DNA of 64,000 nt from Phytophthora colocasiae (taxonomy: Eukaryota; Oomycota; Peronosporomycetes; Peronosporales; Peronosporaceae): assembly GCA_018806915.1 (NCBI GenBank), contig JAGKQI010000092.1, positions 472,501 to 536,500 on the forward strand, read 5' to 3'. Under the pieces are notes generated by a model. It saw only the letters and a list, made by a program, of their open reading frames with translations. It did no database searches and was not told where the DNA came from. Below, in pieces: positions 40,682 through 49,999 of the stretch. Both the position numbers and the translations under genes were made by a program. The number at the start of each line of letters is the position of its first letter. The first letter of the stretch is position 1.

Positions 40682-42346
40682 TCAGATGCCCTGGCGGATT
40701 TGTCCCATGCCTGTGTCCACTGAAATCTCTCGTTCATACCAGATATGGGCTATCACGCGCATTTTAGCATATGTTTGGTTGGTACACTGAACGATCACCG
40801 ACTTCGAGGCACCGTCTTCGCTCGTGAAGCGACGGCTGATATCGCAGGTGTAGTAACGATACATCGAGTTCCATAGCCGCTGGTTGAGTAAACCACTGCC
40901 CTGCTCTGGATTCAACCCTCCGTCTACACCCATTTGAACTACTTCGCACTGGAAGCTCTCCCAGTCCATCTGGAGCCCAGATTGCCACATCGGGACTCCG
41001 CCGACTATGATTTGCAGGCCGCTGAGCGCTGCAAATGGCCCCGTCCCTGACGGCTCATGCGTTGTCACAGAAACCTCCGGAGCGGTTGACAAGTTGACTA
41101 GAGTGCCTGAGCCAGCTGTTGCACCGTTCCCTGGATCCCCAATGAGCATCGGAATGAGAGTCACTCTCTTGGGGTTGACAATGCCTGGACTGATCGTCCC
41201 TGAGAACGACTGCAGCCGATCAATGTAGAAGCTGGTGACGAACCGCTCGAGATAGCGAATCGACTTAGTCTGAGTCAACGCGCGATCTACGTCGGGATTG
41301 GCCACGTAGTACGGCACGTAGCATCTGGGACTGACAAAAGGGACTGTGCAGCCGTTTACAGCGGTGCCGCATACATCTGCCGTAAACTGCCATGTGGATG
41401 CAGTGGCCCCAAAGCCAGTACCAGTTGTTCCAAGCATGCCAGGGTGTGAATGGCCGTACAGAGCTGTCGCGGCGGTTACTCCGTTAATGGATCCACCTGC
41501 TCCGATCGTAAAAACATAGCGCCCTGAATTGTAGTTCAAATAATTAAACCCTTTAATGTTTTTGAGCGGCGGTAACTTCGCGCAGCAATCGCTGATGTCT
41601 TTGAGGCGGACTGTTGCCAAAGTCATGAGAGTGAAGACATCGTTTCCGACTGCGACAGCGCCTCGAGTGTAGTTGACGCTTCCTTTGCCTAATAGCGGAG
41701 CATTGTTGATAATGCCGTTGAGGGTAGTTGTGGAGTCTTTTGTGTTCGAGGTGTTGTTAATGAATTGTGCACGAGATTTGAAGCCCGGGGTTGATGCAGT
41801 AGGTAGAGTGAAGCCAGTCACAGCGGATACGCTAGTAGCAAGCGGCAAGTTATCGAGACTGGTGTACGTACTTGTTCCATCGGGTGCCAGTTGGTAATCA
41901 TCCAGACTGATCCCTAGCGACGGTCCCCAATTGTGAAGCTCGCTCAACGACCACTCGGTTAAGATCTTGAACGTAGTGTCTGTGTTGAGGTAGATCTGAG
42001 CGCTCTGGATGGTCGTACCACCTATAGTAATCTGAGCTGAGTCAACGAACTGATGGAAGTCGTTCTTGATGGTCGCGAGCATCTGGTTGATTGACGTAGT
42101 TGTAGCAGCGCTCCCCATGTTTGTGATGCGAAGCTGCACAGGAAACTGAATCAGAGCCTGAGAGAGGTCCGACCATTGATTCAAATTTGCTAGAGTGTTC
42201 AAATTGAACTGCAGCTGTCCTGTGAACACACCGCCGTTAGAGGAGTTGTCGTTAATGTATGTCCATTTCTTGCTTTGAAACAGAACAGTCTTGTCAGGCT
42301 GACCAACCGCTTCGTCGAACACAACCTTGTCGCTATCAGAGCTCAT
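40682..42346 (-). CDS. Polinton-like virus major capsid protein (double jelly roll)
   Basis: 554 residues from the ATG at 42346; upstream in-frame codons are not conserved in character. Motifs in order match PLV capsid proteins: GQLQFNLNTLANLNQWSDLS near residue 40, an FHQFVDSAQITIGGTTIQ strand pair near 100, FKILTEWSLSELHNWGPSLG near 130, a VRLKDISDCCAKLPPLK block near 245, PRCYVPYYVANPDVDRAL near 345, and a C-terminal YRYYTCDISRR with a terminal strand IWYEREISVD. This is the hexon-type protein that forms the icosahedral capsid. The frame is intact. It is divergent from the protease across 47 bp holding a shared TATAT/CACAAAGGTG sequence. Confidence 0.88.
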   Translation of the reverse strand: MSSDSDKVVFDEAVGQPDKTVLFQSKKWTYINDNSSNGGVFTGQLQFNLNTLANLNQWSDLSQALIQFPVQLRITNMGSAATTTSINQMLATIKNDFHQFVDSAQITIGGTTIQSAQIYLNTDTTFKILTEWSLSELHNWGPSLGISLDDYQLAPDGTSTYTSLDNLPLATSVSAVTGFTLPTASTPGFKSRAQFINNTSNTKDSTTTLNGIINNAPLLGKGSVNYTRGAVAVGNDVFTLMTLATVRLKDISDCCAKLPPLKNIKGFNYLNYNSGRYVFTIGAGGSINGVTAATALYGHSHPGMLGTTGTGFGATASTWQFTADVCGTAVNGCTVPFVSPRCYVPYYVANPDVDRALTQTKSIRYLERFVTSFYIDRLQSFSGTISPGIVNPKRVTLIPMLIGDPGNGATAGSGTLVNLSTAPEVSVTTHEPSGTGPFAALSGLQIIVGGVPMWQSGLQMDWESFQCEVVQMGVDGGLNPEQGSGLLNQRLWNSMYRYYTCDISRRFTSEDGASKSVIVQCTNQTYAKMRVIAHIWYEREISVDTGMGQIRQGI

Positions 42347-42393
42347 ACTTTCTCTATATCCATATAGACACAAAGGTGAGTGAAAAATAAATA
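42347..42393. promoter_or_regulatory. Divergent promoter between capsid and protease genes
   Basis: This 47-bp gap contains CTATATCCATATAGAC, a partial palindrome with TATA-like character on both strands, and an AT-rich AAAAATAAATA just before the protease ATG. Such short divergent promoters suit coordinated late expression. Confidence 0.45.
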
Positions 42394-42780
42394 ATGCGCC
42401 TCGCTTCGCTTCTTCGTGAGCCGGCAACGACGGATAAGCAGCTGTACCGCCTGGCAAAGGCAGTGGGCATTCGAAACTTAGCCATCAGCTGGTTACAGAA
42501 CTACGACCCCAACCACAAAGGCCCGCAGATTATCAATCTAGGATCACCTCGCATCGGTGGAACGCACTGGGTAGCCGTTTACCGCGACCACTACTTCGAC
42601 CCCCTCGGCATGCCTCCTCCGAGCGTCAAAGATCTCGACGACAAGCAGTGGACCACCATTGACGTGCAAAAGAGCTCATACGGACACTGCGGACAATACT
42701 GCATCTACTTTCTCTGGCATGCGTTACGGAAAGACATTGACGGCTTCTATAGCGACTTCGACGCGTATAACATCACCTAG
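42394..42780 (+). CDS. Adenain-like maturation cysteine protease of the PLV
   Basis: 128 residues. The likely catalytic set is His58 (GGTHWVAVY), Asp69 (YFDPLG), Gln92 (DVQKSS) and Cys99 (YGHCGQYCIYFL). The Gln-to-Cys spacing of seven and the order His-Asp-Gln-Cys fit the adenain/C5-type fold that is a hallmark of polintons, polinton-like viruses and virophages. The role is cleavage of virion proteins during maturation. The frame is intact, and its stop overlaps that of the minus-strand neighbour by a few bases. Confidence 0.85.
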   Translation: MRLASLLREPATTDKQLYRLAKAVGIRNLAISWLQNYDPNHKGPQIINLGSPRIGGTHWVAVYRDHYFDPLGMPPPSVKDLDDKQWTTIDVQKSSYGHCGQYCIYFLWHALRKDIDGFYSDFDAYNIT

Positions 42781-43240
42781 CTAATGTACAAACCAGATGC
42801 TTTGAGAGCCTCGTGCTTATTTTTTTTGCGCTCAGCAATGCCCGCGCCAGTTACTCTCCTGAAACCCTCTCTCAGTGCGTTAGCGACATTTGGTTGACCA
42901 GTGTATGCGCCGAGAGCCTTCGCTCCTTGGTCTGCAGCCGCGGTCAGCACGCCAGAGTCCTTCAACACGTTCCATCCTTTCTTCAGTCCACCCCAAATTT
43001 TCCCCCAAAATCCAGCACCCTCCATTCCCTTGCTCCGCACATGATGCCATGCGGTTTCAGCCAGCTCACCAGGAGTCAAGTTCAACGTGCATCCCTTCTT
43101 CTTCACCACCGAGCGTTCTAGCTTCTTCTTGTTCTCAGGGTGAACTGACAGCCGTCCCTTGCCGAATTGACCCGGAGTCAAGCGAACGCCTCTTTCTTTA
43201 AATGCTCTGTTTGCTTGCGAGCTTACACTGTCTTCTCTAC
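42777..43240 (-). CDS. Putative PLV minor virion protein, 5' end lost
   Basis: About 155 viral residues remain: VRLTPGQFGKGRLSVHPENK, KKGCTLNLTPGEL, then GFWGKIWGGLKKGWNVL followed by GVLTAAADQGAKALG and a basic C-terminus. The amphipathic Gly/Trp/Lys stretch resembles small membrane-active or minor capsid proteins located near the protease in adeno/polinton-type viruses. That role is inferred from composition and position. The open frame extends to 43301 only by reading into the retroelement repeat at 43241, so the true start has been removed. Confidence 0.55.
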
Positions 43241-43368
43241 CTGGCCTGCATCCAATCATTTGGTGCATCCAATCACCAACACTCTGTACTCGTCCAATCA
43301 TCCTACTCGTCTAATCATCGGTGGCGTAAACATCTTACCGTAATCATTGCGGGATCGTATTGGATCAC
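43241..43368 (-). repeat. 128-bp direct repeat, left copy (copia leader/LTR end)
   Basis: This matches 45911-46038 with one difference seen near 43331 (ACATCTT versus ATATCTT). It holds the leader and first codons (MDAGQ) of the copia gag. It truncates the viral gene at 43240. Confidence 0.9.
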
Positions 43369-44341
43369 CGACCACCGCAACAATCACCAGTAGGACGCCC
43401 CGTGCCTACTGGTCCTTGGCGTTTTTTGAACGCCCGCCCGCTGTGCACTCACGTGCATAGTGACCGATGTTACTACACTTGTAACATCGAACCTTGCCGT
43501 ATCTACGCTGCTGTTGACCAGCAGTCGTAGCACTCGAGAGATCCATAGGTTCCGGACCTCCCGTCTTCACAACAGGACGCGCCGGCTTCGGCGCGTTCGC
43601 ATGGAGTTTAGCTTGGCGCCGGCTCAACTCCTCTTGCATTGCAAGGCTGATCGCCTCTTCGAGAGTATTCGGATACTCTCGGAAGAGATACGTCTTGACG
43701 GAACCATCTCTTAGTCCCTTCATGAACGTGACGACCTTGGTCGCCTCGTCGATCGGGTTGGCCACTATGTTCGATACCAAGTATCGAGCACGCTGGGCAA
43801 AGGTGTGAACATCATCCTTGCCCTGCTGCAGATCGAGAAACTCCGCTCTCGATCTGAACTCGTTCTTCGGAGGCTCAAACGCAAGCTTGAGTTCCTCCTT
43901 GAACTCCTCGTACGTGCTGAAGCACGTAGGATCCGAGAGTCGGCGCCCATAGGCCTAACTCCTCGCACGTCCGCCAAGACATGACATGGCGAACGCGACC
44001 TTCGACATCGGATCGACGATACGTCGAGCCGCAACGGCTGTGTCGAGTTCGACAAGCCACCGAAGGAGGGTCTCGTCCTCCTTCCCCGTGTAGGTACTCA
44101 CGTGGAGTTTCAGCGACTCCACGCGTGGCTTAGGGGAAGCCACCGAGGCAGCAACATCTCGTTGCTCCTTCACAATGTACCCCAGAGCAACACCGTGTTG
44201 CTCTGTCGGCGATAGCGTACGAAGCATCGTAGCTACCTCTGCCTCTCCAATGACTCGCGAGAGTCTTTGGAGAGCCTCCCACTCTGGATCAGACAGGTAG
44301 GCGCAGTCCGTGCGCGTCACGGACATTCGAGGGGTCCTCAT
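43369..44341 (-). pseudogene. Gypsy-type gag fragment with zinc knuckle
   Basis: The N-terminal frame (43955-44341) and C-terminal frame (43406-43780) form one retrotransposon gag separated by a frameshift near 43930. The C-terminal part has the knuckle CYKCSNIGHYAREC (about 43445-43490). The protease and the rest of pol are absent: the sequence switches to the copia repeat at 43368. The 5' LTR lies upstream at 44431-44890. Confidence 0.75.
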
Positions 44342-44430
44342 CCATTGGGGAGTTCTCTACCCCACGTTCGTATGACTCCATACGAACGAACAGCAGTCGG
44401 TCGTGGGACGGACCAACAAGTGCTACCAGG

Positions 44431-44890
44431 TGTAATGGGTCTACTTAGACCTATTAGGTGGCGTACACGTGCGCTTACGTGTATGAGGAAGCGTGCAAAT
44501 AGAATAGACTTAATTTAAGTATACTTATTTAAATAAGTATAATTAAATCAAATATAACTAAATTAAACTCCAAAATACCGTAAAATGAGAACTGTTATTG
44601 AATTTGGCATAAGCCAATTATGGACCTCCTAAAACTGTTTGTTATCTATTTCTAAAGGGTCTGCCAACGTGTGGTTGGCAGAAACTCTGCTCAGTGATTG
44701 GTAGAAATCCGTTACTTTCTACCAATAATATGCACAAATGCACACGAACCACCCAATAATGTGGTTCGCCCATGTATCCTTTGGTGTGTACAGCACACCA
44801 AGGTCTGAGGCCCATTTCCAACCTCTAACAGTTATCCTAACTGTTAGAGTTACAAGTGGTACAACCACTTGTACGTGTAACCCCGTTACA
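44431..44890 (-). repeat. Gypsy 5' LTR (460 bp), inserted in the copia protease region
   Basis: On the minus strand it starts TGTAACGGGG directly after the copia codons for IEDAL and ends ...CCATTACA, followed by CCTGGTAGCACTTG as a possible primer-binding region. It begins TG and ends CA as expected. No 3' LTR is present. Confidence 0.7.
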
Positions 44891-45925
44891 GAGAGCATCT
44901 TCGATTCGGACGTCGCGCACACTCCGGTTGGGTAGAATCACTTGTTGCACAACGGTACCAACTCCCAAAATCTTGGCCGTTTGACCGTTGGCAACTGTGA
45001 GTTCGCCTTCGTCGCGCAAGTCGATGTCGATGAACTTGGACTTGTCGTTGCAAATGTGGTGGGTTGCGCCACTGTCGATCGCCCATGAGCCTTGAAACTT
45101 CTTGCCCGACGACACTCCACACGCTGTCGACATGGAAACCGCAAACGCGATGTAGTCGTCATCGTCATCGCACCACTCAACGTTGCTGGCACCGCGACCA
45201 CCTCGGCCGCGTCGTGCTCCTCGATTTTCTTCTTTCTGCTTGGTCCAGCACTTGTCGATAACGTGCCCCAATTTTCCGCAGTAGTCACACCGGCGAGTTT
45301 GACGCTCGGCGTTGAAGGCCTTCGCTGCTTCCTCGATTTTCACCGCCGCAGTCTTCTCGCCTTGTCGCTTGATATGCTCATTCGTGAGCACCTTCACTAC
45401 ATCTTGTGTTCGCAGCTCTGCATTGCTCATCTCCATGTTGAGCACGACGTTCTCGTAGCTCTTGGGCAGACTGCGCAGCAAGCAGATCGCCACATCCTCG
45501 TCCTCCATCTTGGCGCCGATACTGCTAAGCTTCGCGCTGATGTTGAGGACCTCGTTGCAATGGTGAAGGATGTTTCCGCCTTCTGCCATCTCCATGCTGA
45601 AGAGCTGACGCTTGAGATAAATGCGTCCAGCCTTCTGCGATCCACCGTTAAGGGTACGTAAGCGCGCCCACGCGACCCAGGCTTCCTCGTAGTCATCGAC
45701 CACATGATGGTAGTCCGCGTCCATGTGGAGGAGCATCAGAACGAAGGCGACGTTGCTCGACTTGACATACTCGTCCTTGGCCCTGGAGTCCGTGAACGTA
45801 GGCGTCGTCTCGCGGTTCACCACATTCCACACCGACTTGGTCAGGAACACGCCACGCATGTAACGGTTCCACGTGGCGTAGTTCTCGCCGTTGAACTTGT
45901 CGATGGAGATCTGGCCTGCATCCAA
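44891..45925 (-). pseudogene. Copia gag and protease start, truncated by the gypsy LTR
   Basis: The frame [20 protein letters not shown] runs through a Gag body to a zinc knuckle [14 protein letters not shown] (about 45255-45300). It ends in the protease with [11 protein letters not shown] (about 45045-45080), shortly before the LTR at 44890. The integrase, RT and RNase H are missing. It is a different copia family from the element at 2862-8342. Confidence 0.85.
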
Positions 45926-46038
45926 TCATTTGGTGCATCCAATCACCAACACTCTGTACTCGTCCAATCATCCTACTCGTCTAATCATCGGTGGCGTAAA
46001 TATCTTACCGTAATCATTGCGGGATCGTATTGGATCAC
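45911..46038 (-). repeat. 128-bp direct repeat, right copy
   Basis: This is the partner of 43241-43368, read as leader plus first gag codons of the copia element. It ends at 46038 next to the tandem-array sequence. Confidence 0.88.
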
Positions 46039-46045
46039 ATGCAAC

Positions 46046-46612
46046 ACGGCTACACAACCAAGGGAGAAAAGGACGGGTATTAGAGGTGGAAGGCGAAGCA
46101 GTCGATCGATTCTCTCACTAAATGGAGTCAAGATGCAGAGGCGACTTATCAGTCTGATTGGGTTCTCATCGACGATGAATCGCGTGATGAGCTGTCGCTC
46201 AATAGTACGGCACGGACGACTGACAAAGGTGATGAAAACGAACACTCGACTTACTGGAACGCCCCGTCAGGCGAAAGCGATGCTCCCGATGAGTGAGTGC
46301 GAACGGAGGAGGGTGCTGCGGCCGAGAAGCGGATCATGCAGTTGGAGGCTGAGGCTGAGAAGTTGCAGAAGCTTGCGGACACCAATCGTGTCAAACTTCG
46401 TATCAGGTGGAGCCATCGTTCGTGGGAAATGGATGCGAGTGAGACTTATCCTCCGACCTCGGACAGCGCATTCAAGCACGTGGAGCCTTCGTGAGGGGCA
46501 TCTGAATTGCTTTAAGCGAAGCGCGTGACAAGCTGCGACCGACGATTTCTGATGCGGATGACCTTATCCACACGCAGTGTGCAAGCTCCAAGCGTCGGAG
46601 GGAGAAGGAAAC
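46046..46612 (+). repeat. Inverted partial array unit at the array edge
   Basis: This is the array sequence in the opposite orientation to all other copies. It carries an internal deletion of about 65 bp near 46296, and one of the two common in-frame TAG stops is TGG here (near 46121). It joins head to head with 46613-47131. Confidence 0.85.
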
Positions 46613-47131
46613 ACGAGCTTCTCGGCCGCAGCACCCTCCTCCGTTCGCATGTAGTTCAGCACAGTGCTCTTGTAGGCGTTCGGGTATGGATATTCATCAC
46701 CAGACACCCACACTCATCGGGAGCATCGCTTTCGCCTGACGGGGCGTTCCAGTAAGTCGAGTGTTCGTTTTCATCACCTTTGTCAGTCGTCCGTGCCGTA
46801 CTATTAAGCGACAGCTCATCACGCGATTCATCGTCGATGAGAACCCAATCAGACTGATAAGTCGCCTCTGCATCTTGACTCTATTTAGTGAGAGAATCGA
46901 TCGACTGCTTCGCCTTCCACCTCTAATACCCGTCCTTTGCTCCCTTGGCTGTGTAGCCGGTCATCAACTCGCAGACTTCCCACGATACTGGGTATGGCAG
47001 CGACCGCAGCTTGTGCACATACTGCCACAGGATACCACGCTGCTGGCAACTCAACTGCCCTCCGTAACACCATCGGTGCAGTGCCTTTGCCAGCGCTGAT
47101 GCAGACGGAAACAGCGCCTGAAGCTCAGGAT
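46613..47131 (-). repeat. Array unit, partial, interrupted by the outer hAT
   Basis: This is array sequence in the common orientation up to CTCAGGAT (47124-47131), where the outer hAT is inserted. The unit resumes at 53425. Confidence 0.9.
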
Positions 47132-47768
47132 CAGGGATTGGTAGCAGGTTTCGAACTAGTACTGTTAGTACTAAATATTCTAAGTAATATCACTATAGCA
47201 GTTAGCAGGTTGGGGCATTGCCGCCTTTAGTATTATACCAAAATTAGCAGGTTTGCAAAAGCTGCGATTAGTACTAAAAAAGTACTAAAAAGTTGCTAAA
47301 TCTTAGAAGGTCGCACTGGGTACATTCCCGCCTTCAATCTCACACTCGGGTGCATTCGCGCTCAGTTCGTGTTTAGCCAAGTCGTACGGACCGCTATGAA
47401 GTGCGCAAAAAGCACTGTGCCTTCGGTCACCTGTCGAAAACCTACCCATGTACCATTTGCGGCCGCCGCGTTCATCACGTGTGCAGCAATGAGCTATGTG
47501 TAGACGCTCCACTCTCCAAATAGTATTCTGTGAAACGTTAAGGCCTGACAAGTCCCAGTATGCTATTTTTTAACGCGTCATTGTATGCTGTGCTAGTTTC
47601 TGCAGTGTTGACTGTGTGCGCAGTTTTCGTGGTGTCGATGGCGCAGGATCAGTGTTGGAAAAGCCAGTGGCTACAAAAAAACCACTACACCAGAAAAGCC
47701 TGGCTCCAATGGTTTTTCTTGGTTTAACACTGGTTTAATTCAGGCTTTACTGTGGTTTCAAAATTGGT

Positions 47769-49510
47769 GTGTGGCACTCACTAAATGACCGTCAAGTCTA
47801 CCCGTTGCTCAGACGCAGACGCAAGAAAGCGCTCGAGGCCAAGAAGGACGTTATTCGCAGTGCCAGATTGCTTACTGTGGCGTATATTATTTGCCAGATC
47901 ATCCTCATCTCGTTCTGGGCCGCAGACGTGCAATTTTTCAGCCACAGTCCGCGTGCTCATCAGTGACGCGTCGTCCTTCCTCCAGACATCCAAGTTTGCT
48001 ATTTGGGTGACCATGAACAATCCTCCTCACGTGGATTGCCGTGCTGGACAATTGCGGGATACGCTCGACAGCAAAGAGGTTCTCCACTTCACTACAAGAG
48101 GAATTGTTGCTTCATCGTCGAACACGCCCATGGTTACGGACGGTCGACGTGTGGTGAATCTGGCGTGAGCTCGGTATGGCTGTGTGCTTCGACGACTTCA
48201 GCCCGTCCTCGTTTCGAGATATCCGGCTGGATTTCGCCATTAATGAGACGTTGTACAGAAAGCTTTTCTAGCGACGTGCCATGAACGATTGCAGTCCGGT
48301 GGATCCAGTGGTGCCTTCATGTTTTACACCGCGAACTACTCGTTCTTGGTGAAATCTGTCACAACCAGTGAGCGCAATATGCTGTTGGATATGCTGCCAG
48401 CGTATATCCGGCATATGAAGCACGCATTTGACAAGGTTTTACGGCTGTCATTCGTTCGAGATGTACGGTCAAGTCTTTAGCTTTGTGGTCATGGGGAACG
48501 TTATCGGCCGGATGAGCATGCACCAGTTCTTCGATATTAAAGGTTCCTGGGTCGATCGCAATGCTACGGTACGAACACTTTAAACACTTTGCGGTACTGC
48601 GATTCAGTTTTGATCTAACTAACTGGGCTATTGTAACGCAATTTATCCAGGGAAAACTGCTATTTGTACATACTGCAGCAATGCTTACCAGTATGGCACG
48701 CATGAGAGCTGTGAGTACAGCATTCGCGGTATTCATCTGCCTCACATTGTCTTAAAAGATAATGACTTCCACCGGAAGCTGCGAGTGGAATCAGAAACAG
48801 GTAACAGGGCATATTTTTGGTTACAGACTTGTCATGGAGACTGACTCATTTTACTGTTTTACAGCTGAGGCACTTGTCCGTCAACTTGAAAGTGATAACA
48901 ATTTCTTGTGAGAACAAGGCATTATGGACTACAGTTTGCTACCAAGTATGTGGTGGAACACTCTGGATTGGATGCAAGGAAACCATCAATAACGAAGCGG
49001 AATGTGAACTACCCAGTCTGTCACCCTGAAAACTGCGACCCTTCCTGTCCGTCACTACGGATTGCGCGGATCAAACCGAAGTGTTTAGCGATAATGATCT
49101 TGATGAAGTCGAATCTGGGAATCGAAGAACGTTTAACTGTAATTGCCGCTACTCAGTCATGAGCCAGCTCGACGACGGTGGCATTCAAGACAGTACTCCA
49201 CGCTTGGATCGATCAGTGCACCGCTCTAATTCTGTGTCTTACGGGCCGATGGATGTCATCCCGCACAGTAGACAACTCGCAGTGGGTTGGCACACGAACG
49301 CTTGTGAAACGTGGCTATCAAGCATGCGTCGTAGTCGGTCCGGACTTTTATACGCTTGGATTAGTTGATATGCTGCAAACGTGGACGTGGGGTAAACGAC
49401 TGGAGCGCTTGTGGAAGACACTTGTGCTGCGTCACGACCGCTTAGGCATTTCCGCAGCTTTACCCAACCTGTGCTGTTGGATATGCTGCCAGCGTATACC
49501 TGGCATATAA
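47769..49510 (+). pseudogene. GPCR-PIPK (GK) gene fragments
   Basis: The first part (47775-47945) reads LNDRQVYPLLRRRRKK and SARLLTVAYIICQIILISFW, like a transmembrane segment of the oomycete GPCRs. PIPK pieces follow: SSGAFMFYTANYSFLVKSVTTSE (48307-48375), a segment YGQVFSFVVMGNVIGRMSMHQ...DIKGSW, then HIVLKDNDFHRKL, EQGIMDYSLL (near 48930) and FYTLGLVDMLQTWTWGKRL with LGISAALP (49345-49470). Order and motifs match phosphatidylinositol phosphate kinases fused to a GPCR. Stops, frameshifts and lost introns make it non-functional. Confidence 0.72.
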
Positions 49511-49560
49511 AGCAGAACCCGGATTCGCATTTTAGGGCTGTCATTCGATTCTGTATACGG
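49461..49560 (+). repeat. Second copy of the PIPK MLLDMLPAY segment
   Basis: The text LLDMLPAYTWHIKQNPDSHF repeats the segment at 48378-48420 (MLLDMLPAYIRHMKHAFDK). It lies after the end of the kinase piece, so the cargo contains material from two PIPK copies or an internal rearrangement. Confidence 0.65.
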
Positions 49561-49990
49561 TACTGGGCCTGTATTTCGAGACAAGGAGTACGATATCCCC
49601 GAGAAATGGTACTTCCTCCTGCGTCCTTCGTACTGGAGAAGATCCATACCTTCTACTCCGCTGAACGAGAGCTGAACAGCTTTGGAGGTGGAGGCGAACA
49701 CCAACATTGAGCCTGTAGGCGCTGACTTTGCGGACCAGGAAATATCGGGTGAAGCACTCTCCGTTCAAGGCATTCGGGAAGTGTTTCCTGTTCCAGGAGG
49801 TGAGAAAGAAGGGGTGGAAGCTGAGCATGTACTCGGGTCACGTGCTTGCTCGGACACAACGGCGCTGGTAAGATGACGCTGATCTCCATGCTCACCGGCG
49901 AGATTCCACCTACACGGCCTATTGATTCGCGAAGATATGGACAAGACCCGAGAGTCTGCTGCCAGGAACCTGGAGCTGTCTGTACACCGT
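49560..49990 (+). pseudogene. ABCA-type transporter fragment
   Basis: The frame EYDIPEKWYFLLRPSYWRR, then EVEANTNIEPVGADF and SVQGIREVFPVPGG, leads into a Walker A motif GHNGAGKMTLISMLTGEIPP (49853-49910, shifted frame). This is the linker and start of a nucleotide-binding domain of an A-subfamily ABC transporter. The rest of the NBD and all membrane segments are absent. Confidence 0.8.
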
Positions 49991-49999
49991 TTACCTGTT

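Noticed and set aside
49653..49999. Last part of the inner hAT transposase frame
   Set aside because: It reads antisense through the ABCA fragment and probably lies beyond the natural end of the protein.
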